Of a stretch of 9,712 nt of DNA, positions 1 through 5,541 are shown in pieces (positions within the stretch are counted from its first letter, which is position 1; each line of letters starts with the position of its first letter). Position numbers and translations under genes: made by a program. This stretch comes from Tichowtungia sp964398915 (GTDB taxonomy: Bacteria > Verrucomicrobiota > Kiritimatiellia > Kiritimatiellales > Tichowtungiaceae). The stretch covers positions 1 through 9,712 of the forward strand of contig CAYNOR010000040.1 in assembly GCA_964398915.1 (NCBI GenBank), given 5' to 3'. Below the pieces are notes generated by a model that saw only the letters and a program-made list of their open reading frames with translations, was not told the DNA's origin and searched no databases.

Positions 1-54
1 AAAGCCTACAGGAAGACCGAAGATACGGCTACACTTTTATTTAAAATGCTCTAG
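1..54 (+). CDS. possible 3' tail of an upstream gene (partial)
   Basis: The first frame is open from the window edge and ends with TAG at 52-54, reading KAYRKTEDTATLLFKML. It has an ordinary hydrophilic composition and could be the last 17 residues of a gene starting outside the window. Alternatively it could be the true N-terminal part of the downstream membrane protein, separated from it by a frameshift, because the downstream frame is open immediately after a TAA at 42-44. Too short for any family assignment. Confidence 0.2.
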   Translation, partial: KAYRKTEDTATLLFKML

Positions 55-125
55 AAGACGCTTCGTTATTCTCTTCTCACACAGCAAGAATTACGGCAGG
101 AGCCATTGCGTTTATATACGCTGGG

Positions 126-605
126 GTGCTCATAGGAATTATCGTTTACTACAGCAAGGTAATACTTCACAGACTGGACAATATCGGATGGTCCAAATGG
201 TGGTTTTTATTTCTTTTAATCCCGCTGGCCAACATACCTTTTTCCCTTTTTCTCTTCACCATTCCGGCAAACTTTTCATGGACACAATTTGCGAAAAAAA
301 CCAAATCTCACATCGCCCAACAAAAGATAAAAATAGCACTCATTCTGTGGCTTGCAGGGGTTTGTGCCATAACCTTCATCGACGCAGGCTATTACTGTGA
401 TTCAGACTTCTTTATTCCGGTTTTCTGGTGGGGGATAACGCCTGTCGGCATAATATGGAGTTTGCCAATATTTATCCGTAAATGCGCCACTACTTATAAT
501 AAACAGCACAAGCTCTGCCCCTATTGTGCCGAGAAAATCAAACTGTCGGCCATAAAGTGTAAGCATTGCCAATCAGATTTGGCGAATGACTCCGCCCAAG
601 CATAG
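126..605 (+). CDS. small membrane protein, DUF805-like core with C-terminal zinc ribbon
   Basis: Function unknown. The 159 residues show hydrophobic segments at about 25-47, 68-88 and 98-117, so this is an inner-membrane protein. The stretch RLDNIGWSKWW followed by a hydrophobic IPLANI segment (residues 16-37) resembles the RLHDIGRSGWW signature of DUF805 proteins. The C-terminus carries CPYC and CKHC (Cys131, 134, 145, 148), a typical zinc-ribbon tail predicted to lie on the cytosolic side. The only conventional start in frame is GTG at 126, and it lacks a well-spaced Shine-Dalgarno sequence. The same frame is open back to 45 and encodes a good extra membrane helix (ITAGAIAFIYAGVLIGIIVYY, partly before the GTG). 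The annotated start therefore cuts through a helix, and the true N-terminus is probably upstream and damaged by an indel. The gene is clearly more AT-rich than its neighbours, which hints at acquisition. The zinc-ribbon call is firm; the DUF805 relation is moderate. Confidence 0.65.
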   Translation: MLIGIIVYYSKVILHRLDNIGWSKWWFLFLLIPLANIPFSLFLFTIPANFSWTQFAKKTKSHIAQQKIKIALILWLAGVCAITFIDAGYYCDSDFFIPVFWWGITPVGIIWSLPIFIRKCATTYNKQHKLCPYCAEKIKLSAIKCKHCQSDLANDSAQA

Positions 606-694
606 AGGTTGCCAGCGAATTTATAAAATCTACGAATGAACCGTCTGATCAAGCTTCCGAATTCGCAAAATTCATTCATCTATAGTTTTTTACA

Positions 695-715
695 ATTAAG
701 ATGCCTTAATCTTTT
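695..715 (+). terminator. weak hairpin plus T-rich tail after the membrane protein gene
   Basis: ATTAAG (695-700), a 4-nt loop ATGC and CTTAAT (705-710) form a 6-bp stem followed by CTTTT. It lies about 90 bp after the stop at 605. The stem is A+T rich and the T-run is short, so this is only a weak intrinsic-terminator candidate. Confidence 0.22.
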
Positions 716-772
716 AGGTGGAACGCGACCTCCGGGCGCGTTTTGAGCGTGCTCGGAGATCACGCTCCACCT
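716..772. repeat. two-hairpin palindromic element (REP-like)
   Basis: Outer arms AGGTGGA (716-722) and TCCACCT (766-772) are perfect 7-bp inverted repeats. Inside are two local hairpins. The first is CGCGACC (724-730), loop TCC, GGGCGCG (734-740), 6 of 7 pairs. The second is GAGCGTG (745-751) with CACGCTC (761-767), a perfect 7 bp, with a further CTC/GAG pairing inside its loop. The arrangement of two hairpins within a closing stem is typical of REP/BIME-type interspersed elements. It lies in the 229-bp stretch between the membrane protein and the ABC-F remnant, where I see no gene. Copy number elsewhere cannot be judged from this window. Confidence 0.6.
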
Positions 773-834
773 TCTTTTGTTCGAACGACATTTCAATCGT
801 GAATTGTTCTAGCTGGTGACACTCGGCTCGTCTC

Positions 835-990
835 TCACTTCGCCTTCTGAGCCTTTTTCATCGCTTCAAATTCGTCCAGCGCCAGCACATTGCCGCCGTC
901 CAGCATCATTTTGGCAAGGATCAGCCGGGCCTTTTCGCCGCCGCTGCTCAAAACCCTGGCACCCGTTGTGCGGCCGCAGTTCTCCGGAAT
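835..990 (-). pseudogene. remnant of an ABC-F ATPase with internal deletion
   Basis: The minus-strand frame between TAA (991-993) and TGA (835-837) encodes 51 residues with no start codon. It contains ARVLSSGGEKARLILAKMML, then GNVLALDE. SGGEKARL with LAKMML and a following Walker B is the characteristic second-half signature of ABC-F proteins, the ribosome-associated ATPases of the Uup/EttA/YbiT type. In an intact protein LALDE would continue into PTNHLD and roughly 80-100 further residues. Here it continues directly into FEAMKKAQKAK and stops, a lysine/alanine-rich ending resembling an ABC-F C-terminus. The simplest reading is an internal deletion, perhaps between two Asp-Glu coding sites, plus loss of everything upstream. 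The piece lacks Walker A and most of the ATPase fold, so it cannot be functional as an ATPase. It begins 5 bp beyond the stop codon of the gene at 996-1835. Confidence 0.6.
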
Positions 991-995
991 TTACG

Positions 996-1835
996 CTAAA
1001 ACCGGCGGCCGCCGTGCGCGTTGCCGCGCATCCGCTGCTGTTTGGGCATGGGCGGGGCTTCAAGATAGAGGCTGTACCATTCCTCACCGAGCCCGGCATT
1101 CGAAAAGGCTGCGTCTTTATTGTTGGAAAGAAGTTCCCAGTTGGCGGCGAGCGTCTTGTCGGCGGTGATTTCTTTGGCTTTAAGCAACAGCGTGCGGGCT
1201 TTTTCAGCTTCGCCCTGCTGCATGTAAATCCAGGACATCAGCCCGTAAAGCAGGGTGCCGCGGCTTCCCCGGAACCATTTCACGCGGCTCTTGAAGGTTT
1301 TTTCGGCCGCCGCTACATCGCCGTTCTTATACTGACGCGCCATTTTCATGGCTACCGTCAGAGGCTCCATCATGATCGGCCCGGTGAACAGTCCCGCCGT
1401 CGCCAGCAGCTTGTCCACGGCGGCAAAGTCCTTCAGCTGATATTGGAACTGCAGGCGCATAGTGGCAATCTGCCGGCCCATGAGCAGGCTCCATTTTTTG
1501 AAGGGCTCAAAGCGTTTGGTAAATGCGAGCGCTTCGGTTATCAGTATTTTTTGATCGCCCTCCAGCTGACGCTGGATCTGTTTGATGTTTCCGCCCGGCT
1601 TCGTCTGGAACAGTTGAATCTTCCGGTTCATTTGCTTCTGGCCGTTCATGAGTTTCTCCTGAAGCTCGTTCTGAACCGCCGTGATTTTTTTCCGGACAAT
1701 AAATCCGACTGAAAACTGCGGGATAAGGAATCCGGCAATCCCCCCGAAAATCACCCCGCCCAGCCCGACCTGGTAAACCAGCCCGGCAGTAACCGCCGCG
1801 ACACAAACAATCACCGAAATAAGCAATGAAATCAT
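996..1835 (-). CDS. orphan membrane-anchored protein with TPR-like region
   Basis: No family recognised. The 279-residue protein begins with a strongly hydrophobic region forming two likely membrane segments (about residues 2-20 and 25-46), followed by the basic RKK that would mark the cytosolic side. Residues 50-100 are Gln/Lys/Glu-rich and probably a helical or coiled-coil stalk (VQNELQEKLMNGQKQMNRK). The remainder is alpha-helical, with a TPR-like helical hairpin around 193-245 (YGLMSWIYMQQGEAEKARTLLLKAKE). This suggests a membrane-tethered protein-protein interaction module. The start is supported by AGAAGGAG ending about 9 nt before the ATG. It appears monocistronic; the ABC-F remnant follows at once on the same strand. 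The stop lies in a GC-rich, possibly rearranged stretch, so the last dozen residues (RMRGNAHGGRRF) may not be native. Confidence 0.75.
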   Translation of the reverse strand: MISLLISVIVCVAAVTAGLVYQVGLGGVIFGGIAGFLIPQFSVGFIVRKKITAVQNELQEKLMNGQKQMNRKIQLFQTKPGGNIKQIQRQLEGDQKILITEALAFTKRFEPFKKWSLLMGRQIATMRLQFQYQLKDFAAVDKLLATAGLFTGPIMMEPLTVAMKMARQYKNGDVAAAEKTFKSRVKWFRGSRGTLLYGLMSWIYMQQGEAEKARTLLLKAKEITADKTLAANWELLSNNKDAAFSNAGLGEEWYSLYLEAPPMPKQQRMRGNAHGGRRF

Positions 1836-1841
1836 AACTTC

Positions 1842-1865
1842 AACTCCTTCTATTTAAAAATTATC
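1842..1865 (-). promoter_or_regulatory. candidate -10 box and ribosome binding site for the 996-1835 gene
   Basis: On the minus strand GATAAT (1860-1865) matches the -10 consensus at 5 of 6 positions. AGAAGGAG follows, then the ATG at 1835. Transcription from here would leave a short leader of under 20 nt. No good -35 hexamer is visible at the usual distance, so the ribosome binding site is well supported and the promoter is tentative. Confidence 0.35.
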
Positions 1866-2004
1866 CGTTGTACGCAAAGCGCTTCACGTATACCCAGTTG
1901 ATCATAAAGAGCGGCATCGTACAACAGGAGGCGGAAGATGTCACCCTCGAGACGATCTGACTTTTATCAGCGGACAGAACGTAAGGAGGCCGGCGACTTA
2001 AGAA
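1861..2004 (-). pseudogene. unrecognised 3' gene remnant (tail only)
   Basis: A minus-strand frame open from just after TAA at 2005-2007 to TAA at 1861-1863 ends with MPLFMINWVYVKRFAYNG: a short hydrophobic stretch followed by basic residues, as in the last membrane helix and tail of a transporter or other membrane protein. The preceding residues (VLSADKSQIVSRVTSSASCC) are compatible with coding but unremarkable. No start codon with a ribosome binding site is apparent, and the frame is far too short for a normal gene. It may be a decayed gene end or chance. It occupies the 261-bp gap between the genes ending at 1835 and 2097. Confidence 0.22.
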
Positions 2005-2096
2005 TTATGCCCTGCGCCGCATCGCCCGCCCAAAGCCGAGTACAGGAAACGGCATGCCCGCTTTCCGCCAACCACGGCGCAATACAGCCAAGCCCT

Positions 2097-3332
2097 TCAA
2101 ACGGCCTTCCATGGAATAGCGACGGCATGTTCTGAAATCCGGTACGGTTCATTGCCTCCGTACACGATGACTCCGGGAACGGCCCGGTCATACGTCTCAA
2201 GAAAGGCTTGAATGCCTCGTGTATCGTGTTTAGAGAGGCGTGAGGAGGCTTTGAATTCAACTGGAAAAAGTTTGCCGTTGTAGTCCAGTACCGCATCCAC
2301 CTCCGCGCCGTTTTGTGTTCGCCAGTGATAGAGCGCGGGCGCAAGCGGCAGGCGCTGAATCTGCCTCAGAATCCAGCCGATTCCCCACGATTCGAAAATA
2401 TTGCCAAACGCCGGACTGCTCAGCAGGCTTTCCGGCGAAGAAATGGTATTAAGATAACAGGCCAGGCCGGAATCCTGCAGGTGTCCCTTCGGTTTTGAAC
2501 TTAGCTTTTTAATCGCGTTGCCGCTGTAGGCCGGAATCTCGTTCCACTGGTAAGACCAGGTCAGCAGATCCAGCCAGCTTCGCGCGGTTTTCGGATTAAT
2601 TCCCAGTTCCCGCCCCAGATGCGACTGAAAAATCTCCTGACCGGTCAGTGCTCCGCAAAGCCGCAGGAAGCGGCCGAACTGCGCGATGTCGGATAAGTCC
2701 GCCATCATGCGGATATCTCTCTCCACGTAGGTTTGAACATACGAACTCAGATAGGCCGGAATATCTTCATTTTCAAGAACGGCCAGCGCCGGAAGCTGTC
2801 CGCGCCACAGGTGATCCGGCAGAGATTCCGGCAAATCCAGAATTTGAATCCGGCTTACATTCTCTGCCAAATCAGCGGGAGTCTCCAGCCAGCTTTGCAG
2901 CCAGCTTTTCGCCGAGGCGGCTTTTTTTTGTTCGGCAGGAGTCAGGCCGTCCAGCCGCAAAATACCAACCCGTCCGGCCAGACTTTCGGACACATTCCGG
3001 AGGACGGACAGGTTCTGTGAGCCAGTCAGAAAATACTGACCTTTGTTGTCGGAGCGATCCACCCGCCGTTTCAGCGCCGGAAGCAGTTCGGGCGCGTACT
3101 GGACCTCATCGAGAATCAGTGGCGACCCAAAGGTTTCCAGAAACTGATCCGGATCGCTGCGCGCGCCGTAGCGATCCTGAACCGGATCAAAGACAACCTG
3201 TTTAACGTCGGGAAATACATGTTTCAGCAGAGTGCTTTTACCGACCTGCCGGGCGCCAGCTACCAGAACGATCTTAAACGCCTTGGAATGGCGGAGCAGA
3301 CGATCTTCAAGATGGCGGTTCAGGTAATCCAT
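2097..3332 (-). CDS. AAA_14 ATPase with C-terminal DUF4143
   Basis: Solitary ATP-binding protein of the large AAA_14/DUF4143 family, whose cellular role is unknown. Length (411 residues) is typical, so the gene looks intact. Visible features in order: Walker A GARQVGKST (26-34), Walker B LILDEVQ (72-78, Asp75/Glu76), sensor-like FLTGSQN (101-107) and LAGRVG with a possible arginine finger (Arg121). A winged-helix-like segment lies at about 212-260 (LTGQEIFQSHLGRELGINPKTARSWL, split across it). The DUF4143 region carries a PD-(D/E)XK-like pattern: FES (313), GAEVDAVLD with Asp346, then FPVEFKAS with Glu359 and Lys361. The family resembles archaeal DNA-binding ATPases fused to a nuclease-like fold; catalytic nuclease activity is not established. 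The ATG is chosen because MDYLNRHLEDRLL matches the usual N-terminus. No clear Shine-Dalgarno sequence is present. An inverted repeat sits 11-27 nt upstream of the start. Confidence 0.9.
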   Translation of the reverse strand: MDYLNRHLEDRLLRHSKAFKIVLVAGARQVGKSTLLKHVFPDVKQVVFDPVQDRYGARSDPDQFLETFGSPLILDEVQYAPELLPALKRRVDRSDNKGQYFLTGSQNLSVLRNVSESLAGRVGILRLDGLTPAEQKKAASAKSWLQSWLETPADLAENVSRIQILDLPESLPDHLWRGQLPALAVLENEDIPAYLSSYVQTYVERDIRMMADLSDIAQFGRFLRLCGALTGQEIFQSHLGRELGINPKTARSWLDLLTWSYQWNEIPAYSGNAIKKLSSKPKGHLQDSGLACYLNTISSPESLLSSPAFGNIFESWGIGWILRQIQRLPLAPALYHWRTQNGAEVDAVLDYNGKLFPVEFKASSRLSKHDTRGIQAFLETYDRAVPGVIVYGGNEPYRISEHAVAIPWKAV

Positions 3333-3342
3333 ACGGCAAAAT

Positions 3343-3359
3343 TACCAAGATATGTGGTA
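3343..3359 (-). promoter_or_regulatory. operator-like inverted repeat before the AAA_14 gene
   Basis: TACCA (3343-3347) and TGGTA (3355-3359), separated by 7 nt, form a perfect short inverted repeat centred about 19 nt upstream of the ATG. Read on the minus strand, TTTACA lies just upstream and TAATTT just downstream at 16-bp spacing, so the repeat would sit inside a weak promoter (the -10 match is poor). This is the expected place for an autoregulatory operator. The proposal rests on position and symmetry only. Confidence 0.35.
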
Positions 3360-3436
3360 TTGTAAACACCTAAAATCATGAAAGTTTGCCGCGGGCTCTT
3401 TATCCGAACGGGCGGGGGGGGTGGATTAAGTAACAA

Positions 3437-3545
3437 TATGGAGTGCGCAGGCTTGCCTGCGCTTTAGTTGCCGAAGCTTGCTTCGGTGAGCAGGCGAAGC
3501 AAGCTTCGCTCTGCGAAAGCGGCGGCAAGCCCGCCGCAGTCCATA
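3437..3545. repeat. nested double-palindrome element (four hairpins inside one inverted repeat)
   Basis: Outer arms TATGGAGTGC (3437-3446) and GCAGTCCATA (3536-3545) pair at 9 of 10 positions. Inside are four consecutive hairpins: 3445-3462 (GCGCAGGC, TT, GCCTGCGC), 3471-3486 (CCGAAGC, TT, GCTTCGG), 3494-3509 (GCGAAGC, AA, GCTTCGC) and 3519-3537 (GCGGCGG, 5-nt loop, CCGCCGC). The left two hairpins also pair with the right two: CGAAGCTTGCTTCG against its partner is a perfect 14 bp, and the outer hairpins match over most of about 30 bp. The element can therefore fold either as one long stem or as a cloverleaf. Its symmetry marks it as a REP/MITE-type interspersed repeat. It lies between the GIY-YIG gene and the AAA_14 gene. 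Confidence 0.75.
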
Positions 3546-3645
3546 ATCATATTAAAAAGCCTTGTTTTGAGCTCACTCCCGGCGCGGCCGCCGCTGGCTA
3601 TGACAGCGCCGAACTTGTCGGCGGCGGGCGAATTATACCGCTGAG
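3546..3645. other. intergenic sequence without a recognisable gene
   Basis: Together with the nested palindrome this completes the 313-bp gap between 3333 and 3645. It contains a 7-bp stem GCCGCCG (3587-3593) / CGGCGGC (3619-3625) with a 25-nt loop, shortly after the stop of the GIY-YIG gene in its direction of transcription. No T-run follows it directly, so it is not a convincing terminator. A run of 8 G at 3414-3421 lies on the other side of the palindrome. No ORF here has supporting features. Confidence 0.4.
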
Positions 3646-4491
3646 TTAAATAGCTTCAATTTCCTTGAGCGTTTTCCCGTTCTTGTCTTTCCATGCGGTA
3701 AGGCCATTAGCGTGACCGCCATGAATGACAGCTGCTGCTGAACTAGGGCTTGTAAACTCAGTGTCTTTCGTAAAGACAAGGCATTCATCTTGAACCTGCA
3801 ATATACCTTCTTCTTTTAGACGTTGCCGCATATTCATGGCCCACGGCCATTTGTGCGAAGAAGCTCTTTCATTTGGAACAGCTTGGGATCCTTTTAAAAC
3901 CACAAGGCCATTCGGAGCCAAGTGTCCCTCCGCTTTTATGCCTTTTATCTCACAGAATAATTTTTTGTGCTCAAATTCGCCTATCGCAATTGCAGCGGAC
4001 GGCACTAAAAGCTCAACACCAAGCACCGGCAAGAGCTGATTAATTTTTTCGAGGAAAATTTCCATATCTTCTCGATCTGATTCTGGGAGCCGCGCTCCGC
4101 TACTTTGTCCATTTGTAACAATAGCTCGCCCCGCCTTTCGCGCTTGTTCAATTAGTTTGCCCTCAAGGTAGCGAATGTGCGCTTTTGTGAGATTTTCATC
4201 TTTGCTGGTGAAGTACAGGATTTGATTCCAAAAATCTTTTTCTAGATGCGCTTTGATTCGATCTCGAATGTTCTCCGCCTCACCAATGTATATAGCAGGT
4301 TTTCCCGATTCATCATCGGCGCCAGTCAAAAAGTAGATTCCCGAGCTGTCTGACTCTTCGCGGGACAGCACGCCATCGAACTCGCTTCGCGGGCCGGCGA
4401 CAGCCTTTCCAGTCCAATTCGAAAGTTCAGCGGTCCGGAGTCGCTTTGGGTCTCCGTGTACAAGAAATATTTTGATTGTCGCGCTTGGCAT
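3646..4491 (-). CDS. GIY-YIG nuclease-domain protein with C-terminal DUF4357
   Basis: 281 residues. The GIY-YIG core is clear: GIY at 51-53, YIG at 68-70, a basic helix ENIRDRIKAHL with the expected catalytic-type arginine (Arg76 or Arg78), and the metal-binding glutamate in RYLEGKLIEQA (Glu110). The end, FTSPSSAAAVIHGGHANGLTAWKD (split; about residues 246-268), matches DUF4357, which commonly follows GIY-YIG or restriction/methylase domains. The domain order is as seen in stand-alone GIY-YIG proteins of accessory regions. The substrate is unknown; a DNA endonuclease role is inferred from the catalytic residues. The ATG lies 3 bp after the acyltransferase stop, with GAGAGG about 10 nt upstream as the ribosome binding site inside the end of that gene. 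The two are therefore probably co-transcribed. The gene is less GC-rich than its neighbours, suggesting it was inserted downstream of an older gene. Confidence 0.88.
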   Translation of the reverse strand: MPSATIKIFLVHGDPKRLRTAELSNWTGKAVAGPRSEFDGVLSREESDSSGIYFLTGADDESGKPAIYIGEAENIRDRIKAHLEKDFWNQILYFTSKDENLTKAHIRYLEGKLIEQARKAGRAIVTNGQSSGARLPESDREDMEIFLEKINQLLPVLGVELLVPSAAIAIGEFEHKKLFCEIKGIKAEGHLAPNGLVVLKGSQAVPNERASSHKWPWAMNMRQRLKEEGILQVQDECLVFTKDTEFTSPSSAAAVIHGGHANGLTAWKDKNGKTLKEIEAI

Positions 4492-4494
4492 ATT

Positions 4495-5415
4495 CTAAAT
4501 CCTCTCATTCTCTTCTGTTCGCTCCATAGGGTCTAACACCCAGCGTTTGTTGAACCAGAAATACTGCTCCGGATGGGCGTGGATTTCGGCGTCGAAGATG
4601 GAGACGAGTTTTTGCATGATGCGCTGGCGGTCGGCATTGCGGTCGAGCGACGGGTCGGGCGCGATGGGTTCGAAGACCTGGCAGTCGTGCTGTGTCCAGC
4701 CGCGGCGCGTCAGCACAACCGGATAAATCGGGCAGTTGGCCATCTGTGCAAAGAGCGCCGCGCCCGCGCCGAGGTTGGCCTGTCCGCCGAGGAAATCAAT
4801 CGGTAGCGCTTCGGTGCGCGAGCGGACATCCGGCAGAATTGCCAGTACGCCGCCTTTTTTGAGCTGGCGCACGACGTTCTGCAGAACACGCGAGTCGTTC
4901 AGCACCACTTCCATGCCGGTGGCGTTGCGCATTTTGTTGAGCAGTTCGTCGGTGAGCGGATTTTTCTGCCGCCGCGCGATGGAAAAAATCGGCATGCCGT
5001 CGAGCTTACTGGCGACGCCCGCGAGATCCCAGTTGCCCATGTGCGCCGTGGCGACAATCAGCGGGCCGTTCTGTTTGTAAAAGGTATGCACCTTTTCGAT
5101 GGAACGGTAGAGCGGCATACGGCGCATCTGTTCCGGCGTCAGTTTTCCAAAGCGCGCAGCCTCGACGGCGTTGAAGCAGATATTGCGGAACGAAAGCCAG
5201 GCGATGCGGCGGCGCTCTTTGGCGGTGAAGCGGTCGCCAAAAACTTCCTTCAGCCGCCGCTGAGATTCAACCGTGCGGAAGCGCAGAACGTAAAAGAAAA
5301 ATATCCCGAGAACCCAGCCGACGGACAGCGCGACGCGCAGCGGCAAGACATTCACGAGGCCGAGCAGTCCGCGCAGCAGAACGTATTCAATAAGATGTTT
5401 GGGGCGGTGGTTCAT
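4495..5415 (-). CDS. lipid A biosynthesis (LpxL/HtrB-type) lysophospholipid acyltransferase
   Basis: Member of the LpxL/LpxM acyltransferase family, which transfers a secondary acyl chain from acyl-ACP to lipid A precursors at the inner membrane. 306 residues, the normal length. Visible features: an N-terminal hydrophobic anchor (about 12-45, containing the usual LP-R start of the family), the catalytic H-x4-D motif as HMGNWD (His125, Asp130), the ILPDVRS block (193-199), FLGGQANLGAGAA around 208-220 for the acyl/substrate pocket, and HPEQYFWFNKRW (281-292), the family's characteristic C-terminal signature. This implies a Gram-negative type envelope. The paralogue (LpxL versus LpxM) cannot be told from sequence alone, so no symbol is given. 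The ATG has no obvious Shine-Dalgarno sequence; the 28-bp inverted repeat begins 8 bp upstream of it. The GIY-YIG gene follows after 3 bp. Confidence 0.92.
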   Translation of the reverse strand: MNHRPKHLIEYVLLRGLLGLVNVLPLRVALSVGWVLGIFFFYVLRFRTVESQRRLKEVFGDRFTAKERRRIAWLSFRNICFNAVEAARFGKLTPEQMRRMPLYRSIEKVHTFYKQNGPLIVATAHMGNWDLAGVASKLDGMPIFSIARRQKNPLTDELLNKMRNATGMEVVLNDSRVLQNVVRQLKKGGVLAILPDVRSRTEALPIDFLGGQANLGAGAALFAQMANCPIYPVVLTRRGWTQHDCQVFEPIAPDPSLDRNADRQRIMQKLVSIFDAEIHAHPEQYFWFNKRWVLDPMERTEENERI

Positions 5416-5422
5416 GAGAATT

Positions 5423-5533
5423 GGATTAATGGAATACCGGATTATTGGATGATTGGGTAGGAAAGAAATAAAGTAACGAGATTTCTGACCTTGCCGCTTT
5501 CATTTATCCAATAATCCCTCAATCCATTATTCC
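5423..5533. repeat. imperfect inverted repeat with 28-bp arms
   Basis: The arms at 5423-5450 and 5506-5533 match as inverted repeats at 23 of 28 positions, with a 55-nt spacer. The shared core is GGATTATTGGAT, perfect over 12 bp, plus a TAATGGA block. Within the left arm, GGATTA/GGAATA/GGATTATTGGATGATTGG also recurs directly at about 7-8-nt steps. The pair fills nearly the whole 126-bp gap between the acyltransferase start and the dnaE stop, so it could fold at the 3' end of dnaE transcripts or act as a regulatory site for the acyltransferase. It has no T-run and is not a standard intrinsic terminator. Confidence 0.7.
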
Positions 5534-5541
5534 AGAGCGGC

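Noticed and set aside
36..48. Programmed -1 frameshift at TTTAAAA joining the first frame to the membrane protein frame
   Set aside because: The -1 pairing would place the ribosome on the in-frame TAA at 42-44, and the heptamer does not fit the X-XXY-YYZ pattern; an indel is simpler.
816..1712. A 298-codon + strand frame opposite the 996-1835 gene
   Set aside because: The minus-strand protein has membrane helices, a ribosome binding site and regular helical repeats, while the + frame looks like antisense shadow with Arg/Pro/His-rich content.
3414..3421. Run of eight G residues, considered as a phase-variable tract or G-quadruplex
   Set aside because: It is not inside a coding region or between promoter elements that I can define, and only one long G-run is present, too few for a convincing quadruplex.
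3587..3625. GC-rich stem-loop after the GIY-YIG stop as an intrinsic terminator
   Set aside because: The loop is 25 nt and no U-tract follows on the transcribed strand.
3443..3649. A 68-codon + strand frame across the palindrome
   Set aside because: It is created by the palindromic repeat itself (Cys/Ala/Glu-rich repeating words) and has no coding features.
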